Shown here: piece after piece, positions 14,799-23,539 of the stretch
Layout of the letters: the number at the start of each line of letters is the position of its first letter
Numbering within the stretch: the stretch's first letter is position 1
DNA from: Paenibacillus pedocola
GTDB taxonomy: Bacteria; Bacillota; Bacilli; Paenibacillales; Paenibacillaceae
NCBI RefSeq assembly: GCF_031599675.1
Contig: NZ_CP134223.1
Location: 6,408,394 to 6,472,393, forward strand
Length of the DNA: 64,000 nucleotides
Reading direction: 5' to 3'
The notes under the pieces: model-generated
The model's database searches: none
The model's input: the letters and a program-made list of their open reading frames with translations, nothing else
Told to the model about the DNA's origin: nothing
Position numbers and translations under genes: made by a program

Positions 14799-14822
14799 TT
14801 TTAACCCTCTCCTTAACTCTTC

Positions 14823-14873
14823 AATTATATCACGCTTGCAAATTTGGAGGTCCATGGAAATAATAGATATAAT
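14823..14873. promoter_or_regulatory. Back-to-back promoters between pepF and the DUF2252 gene
   Basis: Rightward: TTGGAG (14844-14849), 18 bases, TATAAT (14868-14873), 27 bases before ATG 14901. Leftward: an extended -10, TGATATAAT on the minus strand (TATAAT = 14823-14828), with no clear -35. Confidence 0.5.
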
Positions 14874-14900
14874 CATACTATCCGGAAAGGAGCACCGCTC

Positions 14901-16238
14901 ATGGTCAATCAGTCCATTACTGAAGGGGTCATCCGCACACGCTCAAAGCTGCGCAGAGATCTGCTAATTTCGATTTTTGATGAGTTCGACGGCGGTATTA
15001 TGGCCCTAAGCCCGGTCAACCGGTCGGAGAAATACGGCAAAATGGCGCAGAGCGCCTTTTCGTTCTACCGCGGGAGCGCTTATCTGTTCTATTTTGATAC
15101 AACCAGGCAGTACTTCCCTTACCATAGCTCACCCGCCCGTCCTACCTGGATTCAAGGGGATCTGCATTTCGAGAATTTCGGTGCCTTCCGCAGTGAAGAC
15201 GGGGATATCGTCTATGATGTGAATGATTTTGACGAAGGGTATGTCGGCTCTTATCTCTACGATCTGCTGCGCATGGCGGTCAGTATTGCCCTTGTCGGCA
15301 GGCAGCTTGGCTACAGCGAAGCAGAGCAGCACAAGTTGATTGAGAGCTACGCAGCTGCCTATTCCCGGCAAATCCGCCGCTTCGCCCAAGGCAAAGACAA
15401 TCCCGCTAACTTCGTCATCAATGAGGATACCGCCAAAGGGCCGGTGAAGAAGCTGCTCCGCAAGCTGGAAAAGCGCCGGCAGAGCCACTTTCTGGAGAAG
15501 GTTACCGCCCAAATGCAGAGCAGCCGGGTGTTCCTGGAGACCTCCGAGCTGCTGATCCCCGGTGCTGCCGAGCAGGCCGAGCTTGAACAAGCCTGGAGCT
15601 TCTATACGCAGACGGTAGTCACACGCAGCCTGAATGAGGAGCATTTCCGGATCAAGGACATTGCGGTCAAACGCGGTTCAGGAACGGCATCGATTGGGCT
15701 GGACCGCTACTATATTCTAATCGAGGGCGGTTTGGAGCAGGCTGGCGAAGATGATACCGTACTGGAAGTAAAAGAGGTCCGCGCCCCGGTTCCCGCCTAT
15801 TTCATGCCGTATTCGGAGTCGTTCTGGCAATCCTTTACCCATCAGGGCAAGCGGGTATCCGCTACCCAGCAGGCCATGCACCACAAAGCTGATCCCTACC
15901 TTGGCTTCCTGACGTTGGGCGGCCGGGACTTCTATGTCAGGGAACGTTCCCCGTACAAAAAAAGGCTCAAGCTAGAGGATATTACGGACTCCGGGGAAAT
16001 GATCCGGGTGCTGGAGGTGATGGGCAGTCTGACCGCCAAAATGCATGCCCGCGCTGATGCCGACGTCGACAAAGGAATCCTCAACTATCATAGCGAGCAG
16101 GAGATTTCCAAAGCCATGGGCCCCGATCCTGATGCCTTTGCCCGGTACATTGCAGAGTGGGCTTACAGTTATGCCGGACAGGTAGAGAAGGACTACGCTA
16201 TGTTTAAAGATTGGGTAGTGGAACGATACGGTCTATAA
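14901..16238 (+). CDS. DUF2252 domain protein (kinase-like fold family)
   Basis: 445 residues from ATG 14901 with AAAGGAG 10 bases upstream. Features of the family: FYRGSAYLFYFD near residue 55, IQGDLHFENFGAF (about 84-96), VYDVNDFDEGYVGSYLYDL (about 102-120) and a later KRGSGTASIGLDRYYIL. The GDxHxxN...DxND order resembles the catalytic and metal motifs of aminoglycoside-phosphotransferase-like kinases (HxD...D), but the substrate is not known. Monocistronic, ends at a bidirectional terminator shared with cydC. Confidence 0.75.
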   Translation: MVNQSITEGVIRTRSKLRRDLLISIFDEFDGGIMALSPVNRSEKYGKMAQSAFSFYRGSAYLFYFDTTRQYFPYHSSPARPTWIQGDLHFENFGAFRSEDGDIVYDVNDFDEGYVGSYLYDLLRMAVSIALVGRQLGYSEAEQHKLIESYAAAYSRQIRRFAQGKDNPANFVINEDTAKGPVKKLLRKLEKRRQSHFLEKVTAQMQSSRVFLETSELLIPGAAEQAELEQAWSFYTQTVVTRSLNEEHFRIKDIAVKRGSGTASIGLDRYYILIEGGLEQAGEDDTVLEVKEVRAPVPAYFMPYSESFWQSFTHQGKRVSATQQAMHHKADPYLGFLTLGGRDFYVRERSPYKKRLKLEDITDSGEMIRVLEVMGSLTAKMHARADADVDKGILNYHSEQEISKAMGPDPDAFARYIAEWAYSYAGQVEKDYAMFKDWVVERYGL

Positions 16239-16276
16239 CAGGAAGAAACGTAAAGCACGTAGATTCTTATATTTTC

Positions 16277-16320
16277 AAAAAAGCTCTCTCTGTCCACAAC
16301 CGGACAGAAAGAGCTTTTTA
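16277..16320. terminator. Bidirectional terminator between the DUF2252 gene and cydC
   Basis: AAAAAGCTCT...GTCC loop GGAC...AGAGCTTTTT. T runs stand on both strands, suiting the two convergent genes. Confidence 0.85.
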
Positions 16321-16331
16321 GTGTGCTATGT

Positions 16332-18131
16332 TCATTCGCCGGGGGCTTTACTCATAAACGCGCTTGGCCGGTCCAGCTCATACAGCTTGCGGTAGCGCGG
16401 TTCCCTGTCCATTAGCTCGGCATGGGTGCCGCGCATTTCCACCTGGCCGTTCTCCATAAAAATCACTTCATCCATTCGTTCTGCGCCTACCAGATGATGT
16501 GTGACCCAGATCAGCGTCTTGCCTTCCATCGCCTCGAACATGGTGGCCAGGAGCTCGCGCTCCGTGCGCGGGTCAAGGCCTACCGTCGGCTCATCGAGCA
16601 CAACCACCGGCGTATTCTGCAGCAGAATACGGGCCAGGGCTATCCGCTGGCGTTCGCCGCCGGAGAAGCGCTGCCCGGCCTCGCGTACCGGGGTGTTGTA
16701 GCCTTCGGGCAGCGAAGTGATCAGCGTATCCAGCTTCGCCAGGGCTGCCGCCTGCTTGACCGCTTCCTCCGAGGCTTCCGGGTCACCGAGCCTGATGTTG
16801 TTCGCCACCGTAGTGTCGAACAGATGCGGGCTCTGGTTCAGCACGGCAATGAGCTGCGGAATCCGCTCACCGTAAGCGGCTGCGTCAACTCCGTTAATCG
16901 TTGCCGAGCCGACGGTTGGCGTGATCACGCCCTGCACGACCTTCAGCAGCGTGGATTTGCCGGCTCCGCTGCGGCCGATGACCGCAATCTTCCGGCCCTG
17001 CGGAATGTCGAGGGTCAGATTCTGGATTGACCAGTCATCTCCCGCTGCATAGCGGTATCCTGCAGACTTCAGTTCGATATGAGTCTGACCGGATGCCTGA
17101 ATGGTCTGCACGGCAGCGGCGGCCAAAGCTGCAGCCTCTGCACTCTTGGCTTCTGCCGCTGCATGGGGCACCGCATCCTTCGCCGCTTCCACACCGTTCA
17201 AGCGTTCCAGGGAATTGCGGTACTGCGGAATTTTCTCGACGGCCTCGGAGACCGGCAGGAAAGCATCCGCAACAGGGAAAACTACCAGCACGAACGCTGC
17301 AATCAGCGTCCCGGCAATTGCGCCATCCGCAAATTGTCCTGCCGCCCAGTAGAGCATCGACAGCACGCCAAGTCCGACAATGGCCTGGCCGATGAACATA
17401 CGCAGGCGCGACCAGCTGCGCAGCGCCCCGTCGGTGCGGGCGACTTTTGCCTCGTCCGCCTCATAGGTTGCCACGAACTGCGCCTGCCGGCCGCTAATCA
17501 TCCAGTCGCCCATCCCGAGAACGGCATCGGTCAGCTTCTGGTAGAGCCGGTTGCGCTCCTGCTTCACCTGCCGCTGGCGGCTTTGCGTCAGCAGCAGCGA
17601 GATCAGCGGCAGCACGACTACCAGCACCAGCATATATAGCGCCATTAAGAGGGCAAAAACCAAATCGAACGTACCCAGTGATATCACCGCTGCCGCATAA
17701 ATCAGCAGGGCGATGATACTTGGAAATACAGTACGCAGATATACATTTTGCAGATACTCGATGTCGTCGGCCAGCATCCCGAGAATATCTCCGGTGCGGA
17801 AGCGCGAAGACAGGAAGAGCGCCTGCGGCTCCAGAATGTTGTACAGCCGGATACGCATCTTCGAGAGAATCCGCAGAATCGTATCATGGCCAACCAGCCG
17901 CTCCACATAGTGAATGACTGCGCGGCTTGTCCCGAAGGTGCGCACGCCGACAATCGGCACATAGATCATTAGAATATTTTCCGGCGGTATGGAGGCTTTG
18001 GAGATCAGGAAGCCCGAGGTGTACATCAGGGACGAAGCCGAGAAGATCGTCAGCGCCCCCAGGGCAATGATCAGCAGAAACCGCCAGAAGTAAGCAGAAG
18101 CATAGGGAGCAAACCATCCTTCACGTTTCAA
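16332..18131 (-). CDS. cydC: ABC transporter CydC subunit (cysteine/glutathione exporter for cytochrome bd assembly)
   Basis: 599 residues. The start is TTG at 18131, behind GGAGGGAATCCA, overlapping the cydD stop by four bases. An N-terminal six-helix exporter domain is followed by an ABC domain with Walker A GRSGAGKS (about residue 391), signature FSGGERQRIALARILL and Walker B VVVLDEP. CydDC is a heterodimeric exporter of reduced thiols and heme-related cargo, needed to assemble cytochrome bd. An Ala/Glu-rich insert lies between the two domains. Last gene of cydABDC; order here is cydA-cydB-cydD-cydC. Confidence 0.93.
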   Translation of the reverse strand: MKREGWFAPYASAYFWRFLLIIALGALTIFSASSLMYTSGFLISKASIPPENILMIYVPIVGVRTFGTSRAVIHYVERLVGHDTILRILSKMRIRLYNILEPQALFLSSRFRTGDILGMLADDIEYLQNVYLRTVFPSIIALLIYAAAVISLGTFDLVFALLMALYMLVLVVVLPLISLLLTQSRQRQVKQERNRLYQKLTDAVLGMGDWMISGRQAQFVATYEADEAKVARTDGALRSWSRLRMFIGQAIVGLGVLSMLYWAAGQFADGAIAGTLIAAFVLVVFPVADAFLPVSEAVEKIPQYRNSLERLNGVEAAKDAVPHAAAEAKSAEAAALAAAAVQTIQASGQTHIELKSAGYRYAAGDDWSIQNLTLDIPQGRKIAVIGRSGAGKSTLLKVVQGVITPTVGSATINGVDAAAYGERIPQLIAVLNQSPHLFDTTVANNIRLGDPEASEEAVKQAAALAKLDTLITSLPEGYNTPVREAGQRFSGGERQRIALARILLQNTPVVVLDEPTVGLDPRTERELLATMFEAMEGKTLIWVTHHLVGAERMDEVIFMENGQVEMRGTHAELMDREPRYRKLYELDRPSAFMSKAPGE

Positions 18132-19885
18132 TGGATTCCCTCCAGTTGACTTTGAATAAGCTCATAATAGGCACCCTTGCGCTTGATCAGCTCGTGGTGC
18201 GTACCGGTCTCGGCCACCTGACCCTGTTGCATTACGACGATCAGATCCATGTCGATCATCCAGTGCAGCCGGTGGGTCGCCAGAAATACCAGTTTCCCCT
18301 CAAACAGCGGAAGCATCGTTTCCTTAAGCTCATATTCAGTCTCAATATCAAGATGGGCCGTCGGCTCATCCAGCAGCATCACCGGACGACTGCTCAGCAG
18401 TGCCCGGGCCAGCGCAACACGCTGTTCCTGTCCGCCGCTGAGTGAGCGTCCGCCGCCGCCAATCATTTCATCGAGTCCGTTCGGAAGGGCGGAGACCAGC
18501 TTCGATAAACCGGCCGCCTCCACTACCGCAGCAACGTCTTCCATAGATGCCTCCGGATAATAGAACCGTACATTATCGGCCAGCGTTCCGCTGAAAATAT
18601 ACGGCTGCTGCGGAATATACGCAGTCTGTCTGCGCCATTCCTCATCGGTCAGCGCACTGACCCGGTTCCCGTTAATGACGATGCTGCCGGAGGTAGGGTG
18701 CAGGAAGCCGCCCAGAATATCGACCAGCGTCGATTTGCCGGCCCCGCTCTCTCCAATAATCCCAATCTTCACGGCGCCTGTCACTTCCAGGCTCACTTCT
18801 GCCAGCGAAGATATGCCGTCCGCTTCATATTGGACACCTACCTGCTCAAGCTTCAGCACACTGTCCGTCTTCCAGCTGAACGCCCCTGACTGAAGCGGCT
18901 GATCAGCCTTATTACCGTCAGCCTCAAGGGCCACGGCCTTGACGGTTTCCCGGTCGATGATATCCTTCATTGCTTCTCCGGCTTCTTTGCCGTCCAGGGT
19001 TGCATGGAAGTCAGCGCCAACCAGCCGGACCGGCAGGAAATATTCAGGCGCCAGAATCAGAATCGTCAGACCGGTGACCAGGGTCATCTCCTCATTAACC
19101 AGCCGCAGGCCGAGGCTTACGGCGACGGACGCAACAGACAGCATCGTGAAGAAGTCCATTGCGAAGGAAGACAGAAAAGCTACGCGCAGCGTACGCATCG
19201 TAGCCGAGCGGTATCGGTCGCTGACAGCAGCAATACTCTCGCTATGACTGCGGCTGCGTCCGAGAAACTTCAGCGTCTCCAGCCCCCGCAGCGAATCCAC
19301 AAAGTGGTTGGAGAGCGTCCGGTACGATTTCAGCTGGCGGTCCATCTGCTTGCGGGCCGTCATCCCGATCAGAATCATAAAGACAATGATGATCGGCATC
19401 GTTAAGGTCAGAATGACCCCGCTTGATGTATCCAGCGTATAGATATACACGAGCAGCAGCCACGGCGTAACGCCCATGCCCACCATCCGCGGAATGATCA
19501 GTTCAAGGTACGTACGGAACTTGGTTACACCTTCAAGTACAATGGTAACCAGTGTCCCCGTTCCCCGGTCACCTGCCAGCCTTGGCCCCAGCTCGAACAG
19601 CTTGTCCATCATTTGTCTCCGCATACTGCTGCCGGTATTCTCCGCAAAACGGTAAGAAACCCGGCTCATCAGCATTGCGCAGGCATGGCGCACAAGAAAC
19701 GCAAGAAGGAACAAGAGCATAGTCGCCCCTTGTTCCTTCAGCGGTTCTCCCGCAAACAGCGCAGAGACTACCTCTGCCAGCGATTTCGCCAGCAGCAGTA
19801 TGGACAGGCTTTGCACCAGGGTAAGGAAGCCTACGATCAGAAAGACCGGCTTAACTCCTTTGTACCCAAGCAAATTTTTATCCAT
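18128..19885 (-). CDS. cydD: ABC transporter CydD subunit
   Basis: 585 residues, ATG at 19885 overlapping the cydB stop in TAATG. N-terminal exporter-type membrane domain (about residues 1-300), then the ATPase domain with GESGAGKSTLVDILGG Walker A, LSGGQEQRVALARALL signature and VMLLDEPTAHLD Walker B. Partner of CydC in the thiol exporter of the inner membrane. Translational coupling on both sides argues for one transcript with the oxidase genes. Confidence 0.93.
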   Translation of the reverse strand: MDKNLLGYKGVKPVFLIVGFLTLVQSLSILLLAKSLAEVVSALFAGEPLKEQGATMLLFLLAFLVRHACAMLMSRVSYRFAENTGSSMRRQMMDKLFELGPRLAGDRGTGTLVTIVLEGVTKFRTYLELIIPRMVGMGVTPWLLLVYIYTLDTSSGVILTLTMPIIIVFMILIGMTARKQMDRQLKSYRTLSNHFVDSLRGLETLKFLGRSRSHSESIAAVSDRYRSATMRTLRVAFLSSFAMDFFTMLSVASVAVSLGLRLVNEEMTLVTGLTILILAPEYFLPVRLVGADFHATLDGKEAGEAMKDIIDRETVKAVALEADGNKADQPLQSGAFSWKTDSVLKLEQVGVQYEADGISSLAEVSLEVTGAVKIGIIGESGAGKSTLVDILGGFLHPTSGSIVINGNRVSALTDEEWRRQTAYIPQQPYIFSGTLADNVRFYYPEASMEDVAAVVEAAGLSKLVSALPNGLDEMIGGGGRSLSGGQEQRVALARALLSSRPVMLLDEPTAHLDIETEYELKETMLPLFEGKLVFLATHRLHWMIDMDLIVVMQQGQVAETGTHHELIKRKGAYYELIQSQLEGIH

Positions 19886-20901
19886 TAGTATTCAAGATGC
19901 TCCTTCTCGTGAACCCGTTTGTGGAAGATGAAATAACTCCAGATCTGATAGCCGAGCACGAACGGCAGCAGTGACAGCGCCACAATGGTCATAACCTTCA
20001 GTGAATAATGTCCGGATGCAGCATTCGTAATCGTCAAGTTGAACGCCGAATCAATCGAGCTGATCATGACCCGCGGGAACAATCCGACGAAGACCGAAAG
20101 AACCGACAGAGCCATTACCGCTCCCGTCATGCCGAACGCCCATCCGTCTTTCTTAATGCTCATGAAATAACCGGACAGTACATAAGCGGCAATCCCCAGA
20201 ACTACCAGCACCATCAGCAGGGCTCCGCGTTGTTCAAATACATCTGTCATGAAGTAAGTCATGATTACAAAAGCAAGGAGCAATGCGGCCAGCGGAAGCA
20301 GCAGCTTCTGGGCCAGCTTGCGTGCCCGTACCTGCAGATCGCCAACGGTGCGCAGCGTAGTGAACATGAGCCCATGGACCAGGCAGAGCATGACTACCGT
20401 GAGTCCGGCTACTACTGTATAACCATTTACGATATCGAAGAATCCGGCATACATCTGCATATCCCCGTCAATCGGCAGCCCTTTGATGAAGCTGGCGAAT
20501 ACAACGGCAAGCAGGAAAGGCGGCAGGAAGCTTCCGAAGAAAATGCAGGCGTCCCAGGTTCTTTTCCAGGCCAGCGAATCACGTTTGCCTCTGAATTCAA
20601 AGGCAACACCGCGGGCAATTAGCGCCAGCAAGGCGAAGACGAACGGAATATAGAATCCGCTGAACAGCGTGGCATACCAGTTCGGGAAGGCGGCGAACAT
20701 TGCCCCTGCCCCTGTCAGCAGCCATACCTCGTTGGCATCCCAGAAAGGTCCGATCGAGTTGATCAGCACCCGGCGCTCCGTATCATTCTTGGCCAGGATC
20801 TGTGTTTCCATTCCTACACCGAAGTCAAAGCCTTCCAGAAAGAAGAATCCGATAAATAAGACCGCAATCAGCACAAACCATAATTCATTAAGAGAAAGCA
20901 T
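19885..20901 (-). CDS. cydB: Cytochrome bd ubiquinol/menaquinol oxidase subunit II
   Basis: 338 residues from ATG 20901, preceded by GGAGGGAACGACGC. The frame could be extended by 14 codons, but the RBS decides for MLSLNELWF. Eight to nine membrane helices are visible. LEGFDFGVG near residue 20 and FWDANEVWLL near residue 53 are the conserved CydB motifs. It forms the quinol oxidase with CydA, reducing O2 to water at low oxygen. Its first 14 bases overlap the cydA 3' end. Confidence 0.93.
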   Translation of the reverse strand: MLSLNELWFVLIAVLFIGFFFLEGFDFGVGMETQILAKNDTERRVLINSIGPFWDANEVWLLTGAGAMFAAFPNWYATLFSGFYIPFVFALLALIARGVAFEFRGKRDSLAWKRTWDACIFFGSFLPPFLLAVVFASFIKGLPIDGDMQMYAGFFDIVNGYTVVAGLTVVMLCLVHGLMFTTLRTVGDLQVRARKLAQKLLLPLAALLLAFVIMTYFMTDVFEQRGALLMVLVVLGIAAYVLSGYFMSIKKDGWAFGMTGAVMALSVLSVFVGLFPRVMISSIDSAFNLTITNAASGHYSLKVMTIVALSLLPFVLGYQIWSYFIFHKRVHEKEHLEY

Positions 20902-22294
20902 GCGTCGTTCCCTCCTTGCTATACGGATCATGTGATTCACCATGATCGTGATCCATGTGATAAGGGCCTTTTTTGATAACTTTCACAAACAAACCGATCA
21001 ATACAATACCCAATATTGCATAAATGGCGTTAAAAGTAATTACTGAGAACAGGATCGAACCCGCCGAAACGTTAGGTGATACACTGTCTTCTGTCGTCAT
21101 TAGGCCAAATACAGTCCAAGGCTGACGTCCGATTTCGGTCATAATCCAGCCCGCAGTATTAGCGATTGGCGGAAGCAACAGCCCCCAGAACATGAACCGC
21201 ATAAACCAGGTATTCGGACGTTCCATCTTTTTACGCCACATCAGATACATCGCATACAGGCCGAGTACGACCATGAGCGAGCCTGCAACAACCATGATCC
21301 GGAAGCTCCAGAACGTAGTGCGCACAGGCGGGATATAATTCCCGGGACCATACTGTTGTTCATATTCAGCCTGCAGGGTATTCATCCCTTTGACGCTGCC
21401 TGAGAATTCACTATAGGAGAGGAAACTCAGCAGGTAAGGAATCTTGATTTCCCCGGAATTGACTTTATTTACAGGATCGATAAAAGCAGTGACCGTCCAT
21501 GCCCCCGGGTCTCCACTGTCTTCCCAGAGTCCTTCAGAAGCGGCCATTTTCATCGGCTGTGTTTCGACCAGGTACTGTGCCTGAGCATGTCCGGCAACGG
21601 CCACACCCACCGAAGAGACGATACCGACAATCGCCGCAATTTCAAACGATCTTCTGAAGAAAGGCACATCCTGCTTCTTCAGCATTTTATATGCACTGAT
21701 ACCGGTCACCAGGAACGCGCCCGTTGCATAGGCGGCGAGCAGGGTATGCGGTAATTCAACCAGCAATTGTCCATTTGTAATCAGCGCCAGGAAATCATTC
21801 ATCTCAGCCCGGCCATTATTCATTGCAAAGCCGACAGGGTGCTGCATAAAAGAGTTCGCTGTGAGAATCCAGAACGCCGACAGGGTAGTTCCCAGTGCAA
21901 CCATCCAGATCGCCAGCAGGTGAATCTTCTTGGAAACCTTGTCCCAGCCAAAAATCCATAATCCGATAAACGTGGATTCCAGGAAGAAGGCGAGCAGCGC
22001 TTCAATCGCCAGCGGTGCTCCGAACACATCACCTACAAAGCGTGAATAGTCAGACCAGTTCATTCCGAACTGGAACTCCTGCAGAATTCCTGTTACTACA
22101 CCCACTGCGAAGTTAATTAGGAAAAGCTTCCCCCAGAACTGCGCCATTCTTTTGTACTCTTCATTGCCTTTTCTGACGTACATCGTTTCCATAATCGCAA
22201 TCAGCAGTGCCAGACCAATCGACACCGGTACAAAGAAATAATGAAAGATCGTCGTCGACGCAAATTGTATACGCGACAGCATTACTGTATCCAT
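20888..22294 (-). CDS. cydA: Cytochrome bd oxidase subunit I
   Basis: 468 residues from ATG 22294, with GGAAGGGGAGAAAT as RBS. RIQFASTTIFHYFFVPVSIG carries the heme b595 His; GWIMTEIGRQPW is the conserved GWxxxExGRQPW signature before the C-terminal helices; ANSFMQHPVGF is also diagnostic. The Q loop is the short form usual in Firmicutes. First gene of the operon, with two Rex-type operators in its promoter region, so expression should rise when the NADH/NAD ratio is high. Confidence 0.95.
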   Translation of the reverse strand: MDTVMLSRIQFASTTIFHYFFVPVSIGLALLIAIMETMYVRKGNEEYKRMAQFWGKLFLINFAVGVVTGILQEFQFGMNWSDYSRFVGDVFGAPLAIEALLAFFLESTFIGLWIFGWDKVSKKIHLLAIWMVALGTTLSAFWILTANSFMQHPVGFAMNNGRAEMNDFLALITNGQLLVELPHTLLAAYATGAFLVTGISAYKMLKKQDVPFFRRSFEIAAIVGIVSSVGVAVAGHAQAQYLVETQPMKMAASEGLWEDSGDPGAWTVTAFIDPVNKVNSGEIKIPYLLSFLSYSEFSGSVKGMNTLQAEYEQQYGPGNYIPPVRTTFWSFRIMVVAGSLMVVLGLYAMYLMWRKKMERPNTWFMRFMFWGLLLPPIANTAGWIMTEIGRQPWTVFGLMTTEDSVSPNVSAGSILFSVITFNAIYAILGIVLIGLFVKVIKKGPYHMDHDHGESHDPYSKEGTTHAFS

Positions 22295-22356
22295 ATTTCT
22301 CCCCTTCCTTCTCCCCATTCATTACATCTATTCTGTCAAAAATTTAAGGATCACAG

Positions 22357-22425
22357 TGTGACAATAATCACATTATACACCCCGTTTGGCGCTAAAATTC
22401 AATAAATTTGTGACAAATATCACAA
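22357..22425 (-). promoter_or_regulatory. Two Rex operators and promoter of cydABDC
   Basis: TTGTGACAAATATCACAA at 22408-22425 is a perfect Rex-type palindrome (TTGTGA-N6-TCACAA). TGTGACAATAATCACA at 22357-22372 is a second one. A minus-strand TATAAT (22372-22377) sits between them and touches the inner site; a TTGAAT lies about 20 bases upstream of it. Rex is the Firmicute redox repressor of cyd genes. Confidence 0.85.
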
Positions 22426-22442
22426 TATTATACCCAGAAAGC

Positions 22443-22470
22443 AAAAAAAATAAGACGGTTTCACCGTCTT
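22443..22470 (-). terminator. Terminator of the YdjO-like gene
   Basis: AAGACGG and CCGTCTT pair over a tttca loop; on the minus strand eight T follow after one A. It stops transcription before the cyd promoter. Confidence 0.8.
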
Positions 22471-22517
22471 GGATTTGTTCATCGCTCTATATTAAGCTTG
22501 ACTCATAAAGGCATTGG

Positions 22518-22748
22518 TCAGGTAATGGAAATACCCTTCTTCAATGATTTAAGATCGCCATTGGAATTAAGCAGTTGCGACAGCATCTTCATGCTGCGGA
22601 CCATTGGGGCATGACAGAGACGGCAAGAAGGCGCATGTTCAAATGCGAAATTGTCCCTCATCCATCCATTGCAACCATCATTGGTACAAGCCCAAATTGC
22701 GGTATTTTCTTCCGGTACTTCCTCCATAGGCTTTTTCCGGTAGTTCAT
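22518..22748 (-). CDS. Cold-inducible YdjO-like zinc-ribbon protein
   Basis: 76 residues, ATG at 22748 behind GGGAGGAACGGCA. Two CxxC-type pairs, CTNDGC (about residues 20-25) and CRLCHAPM (about 42-49), plus WMRDNFAFE between them, match the YdjO family, small proteins induced by cold in Bacillus. The pairing with a cold-shock protein gene just upstream supports that role. It has terminators both before (22793-22815) and after (22443-22470), so it is its own transcript. Function is not known. Confidence 0.75.
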   Translation of the reverse strand: MNYRKKPMEEVPEENTAIWACTNDGCNGWMRDNFAFEHAPSCRLCHAPMVRSMKMLSQLLNSNGDLKSLKKGISIT

Positions 22749-22792
22749 TGCCGTTCCTCCCTTCCTTTATGTCACATGCCTGAGAAACAAGT

Positions 22793-22815
22793 AAAAAAGC
22801 ATCTAACGATGCTCT
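22793..22815 (-). terminator. Terminator upstream of the YdjO-like gene
   Basis: AGCATC-taac-GATGCT (22798-22813) followed by six T on the minus strand. Confidence 0.7.
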
Positions 22816-22903
22816 TACAGGGTGCTGACAAATCCTTCGTTAGCGTTATTCTTCTGCTAAGATCAGGCTGTATTTGCGATGGTGAAGTTCGGTCTGATCT
22901 TTA

Positions 22904-22942
22904 TAAAAAAAGACCGTCCCAACTTACAAAAGCGGGGACGGT
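22904..22942 (-). terminator. Terminator of the cold-shock gene
   Basis: ACCGTCCC (22913-22920) pairs with GGGACGGT (22935-22942), with seven T-equivalents (22904-22910) after one TC on the minus strand. Confidence 0.85.
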
Positions 22943-22952
22943 GCTTCTATTA

Positions 22953-23153
22953 TTACAGTTTTACAACGTTTTCGGCTTGTGGTCCACGGTTGCCTTGAAC
23001 AACGTTGAATTCAACGCGTTGGCCTTCGTCCAAAGTTTTGAATCCTTCGCCAGTGATAGCGGAGAAGTGTACGAATACGTCGCTTCCGCCTTCAACTTCG
23101 ATGAATCCGAATCCTTTTTCTGCGTTGAACCATTTAACTGTACCTGTTTGCAT
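22953..23153 (-). CDS. Cold-shock protein (CspA/CspB family)
   Basis: 66 residues from ATG 23153, with GGAGG at 23162-23166; an extension of five codons upstream is not needed. Single OB-fold RNA chaperone. RNP1 KGFGFI and RNP2 VFVHF are both present, as is the typical MQTGTVKWFNAEKGFG start. It binds single-stranded nucleic acid and melts mRNA structure in the cold or during growth. The mRNA begins with a structured leader (next entry). Confidence 0.93.
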   Translation of the reverse strand: MQTGTVKWFNAEKGFGFIEVEGGSDVFVHFSAITGEGFKTLDEGQRVEFNVVQGNRGPQAENVVKL

Positions 23154-23166
23154 GTGTGTTACCTCC

Positions 23167-23264
23167 ACAAATTTAAATTAATATGTTCTTTTTATCTTCA
23201 AACAAAGAAAAAATTCACACATTGAAAAAGGTTGTTACTCCAAATGACAGCCCTTTTCAATGTG
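23167..23264 (-). promoter_or_regulatory. Structured 5' leader of the cold-shock gene
   Basis: CACATTGAAAAAGG (23218-23231) pairs with CCCTTTTCAATGTG (23251-23264) across a loop of about 19 bases that itself contains GGAG. On the minus strand a T6 stretch follows the stem a few bases later, so the element could act as a terminator/antiterminator or as a temperature-dependent leader. The remaining gap to 23539 has a further GCCGTCC/GGGACGGC hairpin near 23459-23486, possibly the end of the htrA transcript, and no gene. Confidence 0.5.
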
Positions 23265-23539
23265 AAAATTAGGTATCAATTGTATGATTATTCTCATGTT
23301 ACCACACCCGCGGAACAAAGGCAAGCTGGCTTATCCGAAATTCTCCGTTTTTTCCCTTATAAGGAGTACTTTCCAATGTAAGGGCTGCCAGTCTACATAT
23401 AAAGGAAAATTCCGCCTTGTATTATCCATTACCCAGTTCAATTTAGGCTGAAACGGTGCCGTCCCAAAAAATTATCAGGACGGCCAAGCCGCTTCCTTTT
23501 TCATGACTGCCTCTTCATTATATGCAGCTGATCCAGCTT

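Noticed and set aside
23459..23486. GCCGTCC/GGGACGGC hairpin as a firm htrA terminator
   Set aside because: The T-rich stretch is in the loop, not after the stem; left as a possibility only.
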